From Microbulbifer variabilis ATCC 700307 (GTDB taxonomy: Bacteria; Pseudomonadota; Gammaproteobacteria; Pseudomonadales; Cellvibrionaceae): DNA of 64,000 bases. Below the pieces are notes generated by a model, which worked only from the letters and a program-made list of their open reading frames with translations, was not told the origin of the DNA and ran no database searches. The position numbers and the translations under genes are program-made. Where the stretch lies: assembly GCF_000380565.1 (NCBI RefSeq), contig NZ_AQYJ01000023.1, positions 62,001-126,000 of the forward strand. Reading direction: 5' to 3'. This document shows positions 31,091 through 40,795 of the stretch, in pieces; position 1 is the stretch's first letter; each line of letters begins with the position of its first letter.

Positions 31091-32569
31091 TTAGTGTAGT
31101 TTAGCCCGGCACCTAGGGCCCTTACGTGCACTATTAAAGCCATCACGCAGGCGCTCAATCATTGCTGTACGGGCGGCATCATGATTGATTCCCATAACCA
31201 CATTAACTTCCAGCCCTTCACCGCTTTCAGTAATTGTGGTTTTACCCACGGTAGGGTCGAAGGTGATGGGGTCGTAGGGAGTCATACTGTCGGCCAGGCC
31301 GGCATTTAGCTGGTCTACTTCGATAAACCCAGGTACCAGGTCCATCTCCAGAGTTTCAGGCTCCAGCAGTACCAGTGCGGCGATAATATCCCACAGGCGG
31401 ATGACGGCATCCATAGCGAAGTCACCATTACCTTGGAAATCTCCACCTTCAAATTCACGAATAGAGCTGAGAAGTTGAGACGTGTAGCAAGCTTCCGGCG
31501 TTGCGCGGCGTTTAGCCAGGGCTTCGATGGTGCTGCCCTGTACCTTGGCCATATCGGTAGAGTTGGTGGGTACCAGATAAGTTTCAATATTACTTTCGCT
31601 CAGGGCGTCAAAGGCCCACTGTGCACTCAAGGGGTCGAGCAGAATATTGAATTCCTGGTGGGTACTGAAGTCGCTGTCACAGCCGAAGCTTGGGTGGGAG
31701 AAAATATTGCCACCCAGGTTGCGAGATTTGTCGCCAAAGCAGGCCGCCTCGTGATCTGCAGTAAATGGCTCGTAATTTTCAAAGCCGCCACCCATCATAA
31801 TAACGCGATCAATTTTATCCAGCTGCTCTTCGTTGGCTTTGCCAAGTACCCGGGCCAGGGTGGTGAGTTTGCCGGTGTTGAAAACTACTGGGGGCTTCTC
31901 CAGGTTATCCAGGGTGTCAAGAATAATATCCTCTGCTAGCTCGAAATTAAAGGAAACACCATTGTTGCCCTGATAGCGATAGTGCGCCTGCTTTGCGCGT
32001 GGGATTAGATGATCGGTGCCATACAGGGTGGAGCCGTTGTCGCGCCAGGGGCCGGGCACATACTGGCCGTAAAGGTTAATCCCCATGGCGTTGCGGCGTT
32101 CCAGGTTCCAGGTGCCGGTGGTGAAATCCGAGGAGTTAGGCAGCTGATAATCATCGCGGCCTGCTACAGCTTTGTCGTCATTTACCGGAGTGATGGAAGC
32201 CTTGCCATTAGCTCCGTAGGCGACCTCTTCAGTGGCAAAGTAGGCACCGCGAATTACTTTGGTATCGTTGTTGCCCAGCCACTCAAGTATGTTGTAAACC
32301 GTATTGGCTCCATGCGCTACAGTATTGAAGGAGTCTTCGACGACTGCCAGTTCCAGGGTATAGCGGGGGTCTTTGGCAATCAGCATCAGTGCCACGGCAT
32401 CGTCAAAGTTATTGAAATCGCCAATCCAAATAATGGATTGGGCATCTTCGTTTTTGCTGGCCTGATACAGCTTATTACCGTGGTGGCCACTGTCTGCGTT
32501 GCAAGAAGCGAGTGTGGCAAGACTGCCCAGTAGCAAAGCCCCTGCGGAAAACCAGTGTTTTAATTTCAT
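31091..32569 (-). CDS. Nucleoside-hydrolase-like (IUNH) lipoprotein
   Basis: Predicted exported lipoprotein of 492 residues: a signal sequence ends with lipobox LASC (Cys23). The rest matches the inosine-uridine nucleoside hydrolase fold. It has FDDAVALML near residue 60, SFNTVAHGANTVYNIL, a GKLTTLARVL segment equivalent to GPLTNLA, MMGGGF, EFNILLDPLSAQWAF and WDIIAALVLLEP. Family members hydrolyse N-glycosidic bonds of nucleosides using Ca bound by a DxDPGxDD motif. Here that motif reads GDFNNFDD, so the first Asp positions are lost or shifted and activity or substrate may differ. The ATG at 32569 follows an in-frame TTG and has GGAAG upstream. Extra segments make it longer than the usual 310-350 residues. 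It could act in periplasmic nucleoside scavenging, which is uncertain. Confidence 0.8.
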   Translation of the reverse strand: MKLKHWFSAGALLLGSLATLASCNADSGHHGNKLYQASKNEDAQSIIWIGDFNNFDDAVALMLIAKDPRYTLELAVVEDSFNTVAHGANTVYNILEWLGNNDTKVIRGAYFATEEVAYGANGKASITPVNDDKAVAGRDDYQLPNSSDFTTGTWNLERRNAMGINLYGQYVPGPWRDNGSTLYGTDHLIPRAKQAHYRYQGNNGVSFNFELAEDIILDTLDNLEKPPVVFNTGKLTTLARVLGKANEEQLDKIDRVIMMGGGFENYEPFTADHEAACFGDKSRNLGGNIFSHPSFGCDSDFSTHQEFNILLDPLSAQWAFDALSESNIETYLVPTNSTDMAKVQGSTIEALAKRRATPEACYTSQLLSSIREFEGGDFQGNGDFAMDAVIRLWDIIAALVLLEPETLEMDLVPGFIEVDQLNAGLADSMTPYDPITFDPTVGKTTITESGEGLEVNVVMGINHDAARTAMIERLRDGFNSARKGPRCRAKLH

Positions 32570-32744
32570 CAATTCTTCCCTAATTTTCGAATGGTTTAAT
32601 CCTGGAACCCAATAGGTCTTCCATGATCTATTCGGTTGCCACTTTTGTAATACTCGTGGTTTATGTATTGAGATATTGCAAAAGAGATGCCGATTTTAAT
32701 CGGCAGCGATACATCCCTGTTGAACCAATTGAAAACTGCCTACA

Positions 32745-33632
32745 TCAATTTCCAATAAATGGCTTTAAATTTCGAGCCAGCTGTTGCTGTAATGGTTCCT
32801 TGCCTTGAATGCCTAAGTCTGTAAGGCGTGATTTATCCAGTTGGCAATTGTATGGGCGCGGTACAGAAAAATTGGGTTCACTATCTGCACTGATATGATC
32901 GGCCCTTAATTCGCAGGCTTCGGCAATAATGTGAGCGAGCTCATAGCGGGTGCAGGCGGTATCGCCGCTCCATTGATAAATGCCTTCAAACTTGGTGTTA
33001 CAGCAAATTTTTAACAGACATTGCTCCAATACTTCTGCTACTTCCTCCACACTGGTGGGAAAGCGAACTGCCCAGTGGTCCAGTGTGACTGGTTTTTGTT
33101 CTCTCAGTGTATCCAGAAGGGCAGTAATACCGGATTCCTCCAGACAGGCGACGGGTCCAAACAGCCAGGGCAGTCTTAATACCCAATGGTTAGCGTTTTT
33201 CAGTACCGCTTCCTCTCCGGCTCGCTTGCTGCGGCCATAGAAATTTACAGGATTGGGGATGTCATCGGAACTGTAGGGTGCCGCTGTTCCATCAAAGACA
33301 TAGTCGGTGCTGATATACACTAACTGTGCATCGATTTCGCTACATTGTTTTGCCAAAAGCTCTGTGCTGCTGACATTCAGTTGCCAGGCAGTATCTGGGT
33401 TTTCGGCACAGCGGTCTGGCCAGCGCTCGGCGGCACAGTGGATTACGACATCGGGCTTAATTTCTTGCAAGCAAGTTTTTACTGCGTCGCTATCAGATAA
33501 GTCCAGGTGAATGAGGTTTTCATCTACGCGGGAAAAAGCGGTACCAGCTACGGTAAAAGCCGGGTTGCTGTAAAGTTGTTTAAATACACTGCGGCCTAAT
33601 AGGCCGGAGGCGCCGGTAATCAGGATTTTCAC
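32745..33632 (-). CDS. RmlD/MAT2B-like NAD(P)-dependent sugar-nucleotide reductase
   Basis: Extended short-chain dehydrogenase of 295 residues. It has an N-terminal Rossmann motif GASGLLGRSVF (7-17), a CAAERWPDRC segment and the catalytic pair YxxxK in YGRSK (about 138-142), with STDYVFDG before it. The family contains dTDP-4-dehydrorhamnose reductase (RmlD) and the regulatory beta subunit of methionine adenosyltransferase. The AAER...N..QLNV wording is closer to the latter. There are no other rhamnose genes nearby, so the substrate is open. The start is GTG with AAGGAAAG about 7 nt upstream. Confidence 0.82.
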   Translation of the reverse strand: MKILITGASGLLGRSVFKQLYSNPAFTVAGTAFSRVDENLIHLDLSDSDAVKTCLQEIKPDVVIHCAAERWPDRCAENPDTAWQLNVSSTELLAKQCSEIDAQLVYISTDYVFDGTAAPYSSDDIPNPVNFYGRSKRAGEEAVLKNANHWVLRLPWLFGPVACLEESGITALLDTLREQKPVTLDHWAVRFPTSVEEVAEVLEQCLLKICCNTKFEGIYQWSGDTACTRYELAHIIAEACELRADHISADSEPNFSVPRPYNCQLDKSRLTDLGIQGKEPLQQQLARNLKPFIGN

Positions 33633-33731
33633 GGGTTACTTTCCTTTAATCAGGCCAGTGGGAGAAATGTGACCCTAATAGAGCAATTGATGATGCAGGA
33701 TGGGTGGGCAGGAAAGGGAGAAAGCTTACCT

Positions 33732-33790
33732 GCTCGAGCTGCCCGGCTCGCCAACCTGCATATTTGCTGGAGGTGTGGCCGGGCAGGAGC
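33732..33790 (-). terminator. Hairpin downstream of argS
   Basis: CTGCCCGGC (33739-33747) pairs perfectly with GCCGGGCAG (33778-33786). GCTC/GAGC flanks extend it after a 3-nt bulge; the loop is 30 nt. It lies just past the argS stop. No T-run follows, so it may stabilise the mRNA end rather than terminate by itself. Confidence 0.4.
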
Positions 33791-33793
33791 CAA

Positions 33794-35530
33794 TTACATT
33801 TGCTCCATCACTTCAATGCCGAGTAAACCGAGGCCAGTAGCAATAGTGCTGGCGACGAGGTTACACAGTTGAAGGCGGCTGTGCTTCTGCTCTGCGCTGA
33901 CGCCTTTTTTCAGTACCGGGCAGGCTTCGTAGAAACTCATATAGGCACTGGCCAGCTCGTACAAGTAGGTGCAGAGTACGTGCGGAAAGGTATCTTTGGC
34001 TACCTGATCGAGTACTTCCCCAAATTGGCTTAGTTTAATGGCCAGGGCGCGCTCTTGAGGGCTTTCCAGGCTGATGTCGCCCTTGAGTTCGCTCGGCTCA
34101 ATACCGGCCTTGCGGAAAATACTGCGGACACGGGTATAGGCATACTGCAGGTAGGGGGCTGTGTTGCCTTCAAAGCTGAGCATGGATTCCCAGCTGAAGA
34201 TGTAATCGTTAGTGCGGGTTTTGCTCAGATCGGCATACTTTACTGCGCCGATGCCCACCTTGCGCGCGATTTCCGCACAGGTTTTTTCATCCAGCTCAGG
34301 GTTTTTCTCGGCTACCAGTTTCTCTGCCCGCTCCACCGCTTCGTCCAGCAGGGCTGCCAGTTTTACGGTACCACCGGTGCGGGTTTTAAAAGGTTTGCCG
34401 TCATCGCCCATCATGGTGCCAAAGGCGCAGTGCTCAAGAGAAACGGATTCCGGCAGGAAGCCAGCTTTGCGTGAGGCGACGAAAGCCTGCTGCAGGTGCA
34501 GGGATTGACGGGCATCTACTACGTAGAGGATGCGGTCGGCTTTGAGCTGGTTGGCGCGATAGCGGATGGCTGCCAGGTCGGTGGTAGCATACAGGTAACC
34601 ACCGCCTTTCTTCTGAATAATCATCGGGCTGGGATTGCCCTCTTTGTCGGCCATCTCTTCCAGGAACACTACGATAGCACCTTGGTCTTCTACGGCGATG
34701 CCGTTATCCAGCAGTTCTTTAACCAGCACCGGCAAATCGTCGTTGTACTGGCTCTCGGCGTAAACGTCCTCCTGTTTGAGGGTGACATTCAGCTTGGAGT
34801 AGATTTCTTCACAGTGGCTGATAGATATATCGATAAACTGCTTCCAAAGCTTCAGGCACTGCTCGTCGCCGCCTTGCAGCTTTACGACGTATTCACGGGC
34901 GCGGTCGGCAAAGCCTTCTTCGTCGTCGAAGCGCACTTTGGCTTCGCGGTAGAATACTTCCAGGTCGGCTAAGGCCACCTCTGCATCACTATCCGCCAGC
35001 TTGTCAGACAGGTGAGCCAACAACATACCGAACTGGGTTCCCCAGTCACCCATATGGTTTTGACGGATAACCTTGTGGCCCTGGAACTCCAGCAGACGCG
35101 CCAGGGCATCACCGATAATGGTGGTACGCAGGTGGCCCACGTGCATTTCTTTGGCCAGATTGGGGTGGGAGTAGTCGATAACTACGTTCTTCGGCTCTTC
35201 AACAGCGGCGATATTCAAACGCTGATCCCCATTCGCGGCCAACAGCTGCTGGCTCAGCCACTGCTCGCTCAGGTGGATATTCATAAAGCCGGGACCGGCG
35301 ATCTCGACCTTTTCGATCATATCGCCTTTTTCAAGATGTTCCAGGATTTTGCTGGCCAGCTCGCGGGGGTTGGTACCGAGTCGCTTGGCTGCACCCATAG
35401 CGCCGTTGGCCTGATAGTCGCCAAATCCGGCTTTTTTCGCAGGTGCCACGATGGGGCCGCATTCTTCGGGGGTACCGGCGGCGAGCATGGCGGCCTGGAA
35501 TTTATCGGAGAGGAGTTGGCGAATATTCAT
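33794..35530 (-). CDS. argS: Arginyl-tRNA synthetase
   Basis: Class I aminoacyl-tRNA synthetase charging tRNA-Arg; 578 residues, the normal length. It has the N-terminal ArgS additional domain ([11 protein letters not shown]...FGDYQAN), then [17 protein letters not shown] with the HIGH-type HVGH. A weak KMSKS region lies around [15 protein letters not shown]. The DALR anticodon-binding domain is at the end ([19 protein letters not shown]...). I chose ATG 35530. The frame is open for 62 more codons upstream, but these do not resemble the family. No clear Shine-Dalgarno precedes it. Divergently placed from sbcB across a short gap. Confidence 0.97.
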   Translation of the reverse strand: MNIRQLLSDKFQAAMLAAGTPEECGPIVAPAKKAGFGDYQANGAMGAAKRLGTNPRELASKILEHLEKGDMIEKVEIAGPGFMNIHLSEQWLSQQLLAANGDQRLNIAAVEEPKNVVIDYSHPNLAKEMHVGHLRTTIIGDALARLLEFQGHKVIRQNHMGDWGTQFGMLLAHLSDKLADSDAEVALADLEVFYREAKVRFDDEEGFADRAREYVVKLQGGDEQCLKLWKQFIDISISHCEEIYSKLNVTLKQEDVYAESQYNDDLPVLVKELLDNGIAVEDQGAIVVFLEEMADKEGNPSPMIIQKKGGGYLYATTDLAAIRYRANQLKADRILYVVDARQSLHLQQAFVASRKAGFLPESVSLEHCAFGTMMGDDGKPFKTRTGGTVKLAALLDEAVERAEKLVAEKNPELDEKTCAEIARKVGIGAVKYADLSKTRTNDYIFSWESMLSFEGNTAPYLQYAYTRVRSIFRKAGIEPSELKGDISLESPQERALAIKLSQFGEVLDQVAKDTFPHVLCTYLYELASAYMSFYEACPVLKKGVSAEQKHSRLQLCNLVASTIATGLGLLGIEVMEQM

Positions 35531-35689
35531 AGAGGGATATAGCTGTCTTAAATTCGTGGAAACGCCGAATTTTAATGGGCGGTGGCGGCTTTGCAACCAA
35601 CCTTCGCTATAGAGAGGTTTAAATCTGGATGCAAGTGTCCAGACGGCATGGCGCTCAGTGGTATGATGCCGCCAAATTATGGAGGTACC

Positions 35690-37117
35690 GTGAGTTCTAC
35701 CACACTTTATTGGCACGATTATGAAACCTGGGGTACAGACCCGGGGGCTGACAAGCCGGCGCAGTTTGCCGGTATCAGGACTGACGAAGAGCTGAATATC
35801 GTCGGCGAGCCGTTGATGATTTACTGCCGCCCCTCAGTGGACTGCCTGCCGCAGCCGATGGCGAGCCTGGTGACTGGAATCAGCCCGCAAAAGGCCCTGG
35901 CCAATGGCGTGCCGGAAATAGAATTTATCCAGCGCATCCTCGCCGAGCTGGGTGCGCCCGGCACCTGTGGGGTGGGCTATAACAGTTTGCGTTTTGACGA
36001 CGAAGTTACCCGCTACACCCTGTATCGCAACCTGTTAGACCCCTATGAGCGCGAGTGGCGCTCCGGCAACAGTCGCTGGGATATTATCGACATGGTGCGA
36101 CTTACTTACGCCCTGCGTCCTCAGGGCATCCAATGGCCGACCCGAGAAGACGGTGCGCCGTCCTTTCGCCTGGAAGAGTTGACCGCTGCTAATGGTATTG
36201 CCCACGAGGGTGCCCACGATGCCCTGTCGGATGTGCACGCCACGATTGATATGGCGAGACTGATCCGTAAGCAGCAGCCGAAATTATACGATTATGTATT
36301 CCGCCTGCGTCGCAAGCAGGAAGCTGCCAAGATGATTGATATGCGCGAGCGTCGCCCGCTGTTGCATATCTCCGGCAAAGTGTCTGCAAATCACGGGCAT
36401 TTGACCTATGTAATGCCTTTGGCCAGCCATCCAGTTAATCGCAATGCGGTCATTGTTGCCAATCTGGCGATGGACCCCGAACCGTTGCTTAATTTGGATG
36501 CGGATACCCTGCGCGAGCGCCTTTACACTGCCCGCGACCAGCTTGGTGAGGGCGAACTGCCTGTGGGTCTGAAGTTGGTGCATTTAAACAAGTGCCCGGT
36601 TCTGGCCCCGGCAAATATGCTTGATGACAAGCGCGCCACTGAGTTAGGTATCGACCGCGCAACCTGCGAGGCGAATTGGCAGAAGCTCAAAGATGTTGAC
36701 CTGACTGAAAAGCTACACAGCGTATTCCTGGATCGGGAGTTTCCCAAGAAAGATGTGGAGGCCGATTTATATGGTGGTTTCCTCAGTGATGCCGACCGCG
36801 ATATCTGCCGTGAGCTCCACCGTGGGCTGGCTGCCCGAGGCCCCGAAGCGCTGGCTGGTGAAGTGCCTTTTAGTGACAAACGCCTGCCTGAGCTGCTGTT
36901 CCGCATGCGTGCGCGCAACTTTCCTGAGACCCTGTCTGAAGAGGAACATCAGCGTTGGCAGATCTGGTGTTTCCAGCGTTTAACTGACCCTACCGCTGGG
37001 GCTTCTATCACGCTCGAAGATTATTTTCGCCAGTTGTCCGATTTACGGGTACAGCACCCGGAGCGGATCTCGCTGATTACCGAGCTGGAAAACTGGGGCG
37101 ATAGCCTGCTCGCCTAA
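35690..37117 (+). CDS. sbcB: Exodeoxyribonuclease I
   Basis: 3'-5' single-strand DNA exonuclease used in recombination and mismatch repair. The start taken is GTG at 35690 with GGAGG 4 nt upstream, giving 475 residues, the same length as E. coli ExoI. ATGs at 35663/35666 are alternatives. DEDD residues are visible: HDYETWG (D10, E12), SLRFDDE, and [11 protein letters not shown] near 184. The C-terminal SH3-like and extended regions follow (KCPVLAP). It stands between divergent argS and downstream pyrB, and its stop lies about 110 bp before pyrB. Confidence 0.96.
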   Translation: MSSTTLYWHDYETWGTDPGADKPAQFAGIRTDEELNIVGEPLMIYCRPSVDCLPQPMASLVTGISPQKALANGVPEIEFIQRILAELGAPGTCGVGYNSLRFDDEVTRYTLYRNLLDPYEREWRSGNSRWDIIDMVRLTYALRPQGIQWPTREDGAPSFRLEELTAANGIAHEGAHDALSDVHATIDMARLIRKQQPKLYDYVFRLRRKQEAAKMIDMRERRPLLHISGKVSANHGHLTYVMPLASHPVNRNAVIVANLAMDPEPLLNLDADTLRERLYTARDQLGEGELPVGLKLVHLNKCPVLAPANMLDDKRATELGIDRATCEANWQKLKDVDLTEKLHSVFLDREFPKKDVEADLYGGFLSDADRDICRELHRGLAARGPEALAGEVPFSDKRLPELLFRMRARNFPETLSEEEHQRWQIWCFQRLTDPTAGASITLEDYFRQLSDLRVQHPERISLITELENWGDSLLA

Positions 37118-37228
37118 TGTATCGAATCACGCCGGCGGTTATTCTTCCTCTGGGCTCTACTGCAGTGCCCAAGTAGAATGCCGCTCGCGAACACCTGGCG
37201 CCCACAAGGCGCAACCACTGGAGTAACC

Positions 37229-38245
37229 ATGGACTTTATCGGAGCCAATATTCTGTCCGTCAGCCAGTTCGAGCGTGCCGACATAGAGCGCGTGTTCGAT
37301 GTGGCCGACGCCATGACCCCTTACGCCAAGCGCGAAAAAGTAACGCGCGTGTTGGAGGGGGCGATTCTCGGCAATATGTTTATGGAGCCGAGCACCCGCA
37401 CTCGACTCAGCTTTGGCGCGGCTTTTAACCTTCTGGGTGGTACCGTGCGTGAAACCGTTGGAATTACCGCCAGTGCCATGGCAAAGGGGGAGTCCCTCTA
37501 CGATACGGCGAGAGTGCTCTCTGGTTACAGTGATGTGATTTGCATGCGTCACCCACAGGAGGGCTCTGTGGCAGAATTTGCCGCGGCGAGCCGCGTGCCG
37601 GTGGTCAATGGTGGTGACGGTGCCAATGAGCACCCCACCCAGGCGCTGCTGGATCTCTATACCATCCGCAAGGAGCTGGCCGCCCACGGTCGCACTTTGG
37701 ACGATTTCCGTATCGCTATGATTGGCGATCTCAAGCACGGGCGCACCGTACATTCGCTATGCAAGCTGTTGTGTCTGTTTGGCAAGGTGCAGGTGGTTCT
37801 GGTATCTCCGCCGGAGCTGGCTATGCCGGAAGGGGTGGTAGAGAAGCTCCGTACCATAGGGCATGATGTGACGGTCACCGATCAGCTGGAAACCTCTATT
37901 ACCGATGTGGATATTGTCTATTCCACCCGCATCCAAGAGGAGCGTTTCGCCTCCCAGGAAGAGGCCAACCTTTATCGCGGTCGCTTCCGTCTAAATCGTG
38001 AAATTTTCACCCGTAACGCCCAACCAAATACGGTGATTATGCATCCGCTGCCCCGGGATTCCCGCGCGGAAGCCAATGAGCTGGATACGGACCTAAATGA
38101 GCACCCGAGCCTGGCAATTTTCCGCCAGACAGATAATGGCCTGCTGGTTCGTATGGCATTGTTTGCTCTGTTATTGGGGGTGGAAAACCAAGTGGACAAG
38201 TACGCCCGTGAAGTGAACTGGCACAGTCGCCGCAACCCGGTTTAA
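37229..38245 (+). CDS. pyrB: Aspartate carbamoyltransferase
   Basis: Catalyses carbamoyl phosphate + aspartate to carbamoyl-aspartate, the first committed step of pyrimidine synthesis. 338 residues from the ATG at 37229, which has GGAG 5 nt upstream; 17 more codons are open upstream but unlike the family. Carbamoyl-phosphate loop STRT at 55-58, HPTQALLDLY at 135-144 and MHPLPRDSRAE near 271 are intact. No pyrI regulatory chain or pyrC-like gene follows; the next gene is nfeD-like. The length is greater than E. coli PyrB (311). A hairpin with one bulge (CCCGGCCAG/CTGGTCCGGG, 38305-38334) after the stop may terminate it. Confidence 0.96.
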   Translation: MDFIGANILSVSQFERADIERVFDVADAMTPYAKREKVTRVLEGAILGNMFMEPSTRTRLSFGAAFNLLGGTVRETVGITASAMAKGESLYDTARVLSGYSDVICMRHPQEGSVAEFAAASRVPVVNGGDGANEHPTQALLDLYTIRKELAAHGRTLDDFRIAMIGDLKHGRTVHSLCKLLCLFGKVQVVLVSPPELAMPEGVVEKLRTIGHDVTVTDQLETSITDVDIVYSTRIQEERFASQEEANLYRGRFRLNREIFTRNAQPNTVIMHPLPRDSRAEANELDTDLNEHPSLAIFRQTDNGLLVRMALFALLLGVENQVDKYAREVNWHSRRNPV

Positions 38246-38364
38246 TGCTGATTGGTTCCGTTTTCAGATAGCGCCGCTTTTTTCTGTTAATCTGATTGAG
38301 TTAGCCCGGCCAGTATTGATCTATCTGGTCCGGGTGCCTCTGCAATCGCATCAGGGAAAGGTGC

Positions 38365-39792
38365 ATGTTGAATCAGATTTCGCCTGCGGTTTTCTCTCGC
38401 AGCGTCGCTTTTCTGGCGCTGTTTTTTTCCGTATTAATTTGTAAAAGTGCCGCGCAAGAAGGCGCTTTTCCCCATGTGGCACTTTTAACTATCGATGGCG
38501 CCATTGGCCCGGCTACTACCGATTATTTTAAGCGTGCCACAGAGGAAGCGGGAGAGCGGGGTGCAGAATTAATTATTTTGCACATCGACACCCCCGGCGG
38601 CCTTGATGCCGCTTCGCGCGATATTATCCAGCACATCCTTTCTTCCCCAATTCCAATTGCAACTTATGTCTACCCATCTGGCGCCCGTGCGGCCAGCGCC
38701 GGTACTTATATCCTCTATGCCAGCCAAATAGCAGCCATGGCTCCAGCTACCACCCTTGGCGCCGCTACACCGGTACAAATAGGGGGTCCGCCAGGAACAC
38801 CCACTCCGGGAGGTAAGCCCCAAGAGAATGAAAAAAAAGAGGAAAAAGAAAAGGAAGAAGGTGACGAGAAAAGCGAAGAGGAAAAAGAGGAGAAGCCTCT
38901 ATCCGGTACTGCGATGGAACGTAAGGTGGTTAATGATTCGGTCGCATTTATCCGGGGGCTCGCTCAGCGCCATGGGCGCAATGCGGATTGGGCAGAAAAG
39001 GCGGTGCGCGAAGCGGCAACTCTGACGGCTTCGGAAGCACTTGAAATGAATGTGGTGGATATTGTTGCCAAAAATGATCAAGACCTGTTAAAGCAGATTG
39101 CAGGGCGCAAGGTCTCCCTTGACTCCGGCGAGATCACTCTATCAACAGAAATTGCGCAACTACCCATAGAAAATTATGAGCCGGATTGGCGCAATGAATT
39201 ACTGGCGCTGATTACCAATCCGCAGGTCGCCTATATTCTTCTGCTTATTGGCATTTATGGCTTGATATTTGAAGGCTATAGCCCCGGAGCCTTTGTACCC
39301 GGAATTGTCGGAGTTATCTGTTTATTATTGGCATTTTACGCATTACAGGTCTTGCCAATTAATTATGCAGGCCTGGCCCTTATTATTGTTGGCGCACTGC
39401 TGATTGTTGCGGAAGTATTTATGCCCAGCTTTGGCGCTTTGGGTATTGGCGGGATTATTGCGTTGGTGATTGGCTCGGTAATGTTGATTGATACCGATGT
39501 TCCCGGCATGCAGGTCTCGAGAAAGCTGATTGGCGCAATTGCCGGAGTAAGCGGGCTCTTTTTGTTGACATTTTTCCTGGCTATCGGCCGAAGCTTGCGT
39601 ACGCCGCGGGTGCCAGCTGACCAAGCCCTTGTAGGGCGCTCCGCGGTAGTTAGTGATGTCACAGAAACGGAGGTGCTGGTGCACCTCGATGGAGAGATCT
39701 GGAAGGCCCAATGTGAGACACCATTGGAGCCGGGGCAACGTGTACGGGTAATCGCACAGCACGGTTTACTTTTATATGTAGAGCCTGGTTAA
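38365..39792 (+). CDS. NfeD-family membrane serine protease (stomatin partner)
   Basis: 475 residues. Signal peptide (1-30), then a ClpP-like protease domain (LLTIDGAIGPATTDYF, HIDTPGG, GARAASAGTYI with the likely catalytic Ser, and the Lys in MERKVVND). A very acidic/lysine-rich insert (about 150-175) interrupts the domain. Several membrane helices follow (about 275-410) and a C-terminal NfeD OB-fold domain (LVGRSAVV to end). In characterised homologues the Ser-Lys protease cleaves the hydrophobic C-terminus of its stomatin partner. A stomatin gene follows 77 bp downstream, fitting that operon pair. Likely acts in membrane quality control with its active site outside the cytoplasm. Confidence 0.92.
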   Translation: MLNQISPAVFSRSVAFLALFFSVLICKSAAQEGAFPHVALLTIDGAIGPATTDYFKRATEEAGERGAELIILHIDTPGGLDAASRDIIQHILSSPIPIATYVYPSGARAASAGTYILYASQIAAMAPATTLGAATPVQIGGPPGTPTPGGKPQENEKKEEKEKEEGDEKSEEEKEEKPLSGTAMERKVVNDSVAFIRGLAQRHGRNADWAEKAVREAATLTASEALEMNVVDIVAKNDQDLLKQIAGRKVSLDSGEITLSTEIAQLPIENYEPDWRNELLALITNPQVAYILLLIGIYGLIFEGYSPGAFVPGIVGVICLLLAFYALQVLPINYAGLALIIVGALLIVAEVFMPSFGALGIGGIIALVIGSVMLIDTDVPGMQVSRKLIGAIAGVSGLFLLTFFLAIGRSLRTPRVPADQALVGRSAVVSDVTETEVLVHLDGEIWKAQCETPLEPGQRVRVIAQHGLLLYVEPG

Positions 39793-39869
39793 TTGTTTTG
39801 AATTTATCAACCTGTGAGCGTACTTGCATGCTTGCAGATTTCAGGTGGTGAGAACAGGGAGAGAGGAAA

Positions 39870-40637
39870 ATGGTCAGTTATTTTATTGGTCTACTAGTGC
39901 TCGCGGTAGTGCTGCTGCTGATGTATGCCATCCGCATCCTACGAGAATATGAGCGCGCGGTGGTATTTTTTCTCGGGCGTTTCCAAACAGTTAAAGGCCC
40001 AGGCCTGATCATTATTATCCCCATCATCCAGACTATGGAGCGTGTGGATTTACGCACCGTGGTAATGGATGTACCCACGCAGGATGTTATCAGCCGGGAT
40101 AATGTCTCAGTGAAAGTTAATGCAGTGGTTTATTACCGCGTAATCAACCCACAGTCTGCAATTATCAATGTAGAGTTTTACCACGAGGCAGTAAGCCAGT
40201 TATCCCAGACTACTCTTCGCTCTGTGCTAGGTAAACACGAATTGGATGAGATGCTTTCTGAACGCGATAAGCTTAATGTGGATATACAAAATATTTTGGA
40301 TGAGCAAACGGATGCCTGGGGGGTAAAGGTAACCAATGTTGAAATTAAGCATATCGATCTCGATGAGAGTATGGTTCGAGCTATAGCTCAGCAGGCCGAA
40401 GCTGAGCGGGCGCGGCGCGCCAAAGTTATTCACGCAGAGGGTGAAGCTCAGGCGGCTTTGAAGCTCACTGAGGCGGCTGATCAACTTTCCAAAAATGCAA
40501 ATGCAATTACCTTGCGTTATATGCAAACTATGATTGATATTGCCGGAGCCAATAACAGCTCAACATTGGTATTTCCGCTGCCGCTTGATTTGATTGAGCC
40601 GCTTCTTAAGCGAGGTTCACAGGCTGGTGGTTCCTAA
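39870..40637 (+). CDS. Stomatin/slipin (SPFH-domain membrane protein)
   Basis: 255 residues. One N-terminal membrane helix (residues 1-20) followed by an SPFH/band-7 domain ([50 protein letters not shown]) and an Ala/Glu-rich coiled coil ([23 protein letters not shown]). The C-terminal hydrophobic stretch [17 protein letters not shown] matches the segment that NfeD-type proteases cut in archaeal homologues. AGAGAGG precedes the ATG. It forms an operon with the upstream NfeD gene and ends at a shared bidirectional terminator. Confidence 0.94.
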   Translation: MVSYFIGLLVLAVVLLLMYAIRILREYERAVVFFLGRFQTVKGPGLIIIIPIIQTMERVDLRTVVMDVPTQDVISRDNVSVKVNAVVYYRVINPQSAIINVEFYHEAVSQLSQTTLRSVLGKHELDEMLSERDKLNVDIQNILDEQTDAWGVKVTNVEIKHIDLDESMVRAIAQQAEAERARRAKVIHAEGEAQAALKLTEAADQLSKNANAITLRYMQTMIDIAGANNSSTLVFPLPLDLIEPLLKRGSQAGGS

Positions 40638-40732
40638 ATCTGGGGCCGCTTGCTTTTAGGTGTGTTATTATTTTTATAAGAACAGGTGTGAGAGGAATAA
40701 GGAAATTAACTGTGTAAAATCTAAGATAAATT

Positions 40733-40763
40733 AAAAAGGCCGCATTATAACCGCGGCCTTTTT
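40733..40763. terminator. Bidirectional terminator between stomatin and pgi
   Basis: AAAAAGGCCGC / GCGGCCTTTTT is a perfect 11-bp stem with a 9-nt loop and T-runs in both directions, between two convergent genes. Confidence 0.92.
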
Positions 40764-40795
40764 AGTTGAGTAATACCTTTCTGCCCTAGGATTTT

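Noticed and set aside
33669..33872. 67-codon plus-strand frame between the RmlD-like gene and argS
   Set aside because: Lies over the hairpin and the argS 3' end; no ribosome site and no family resemblance.
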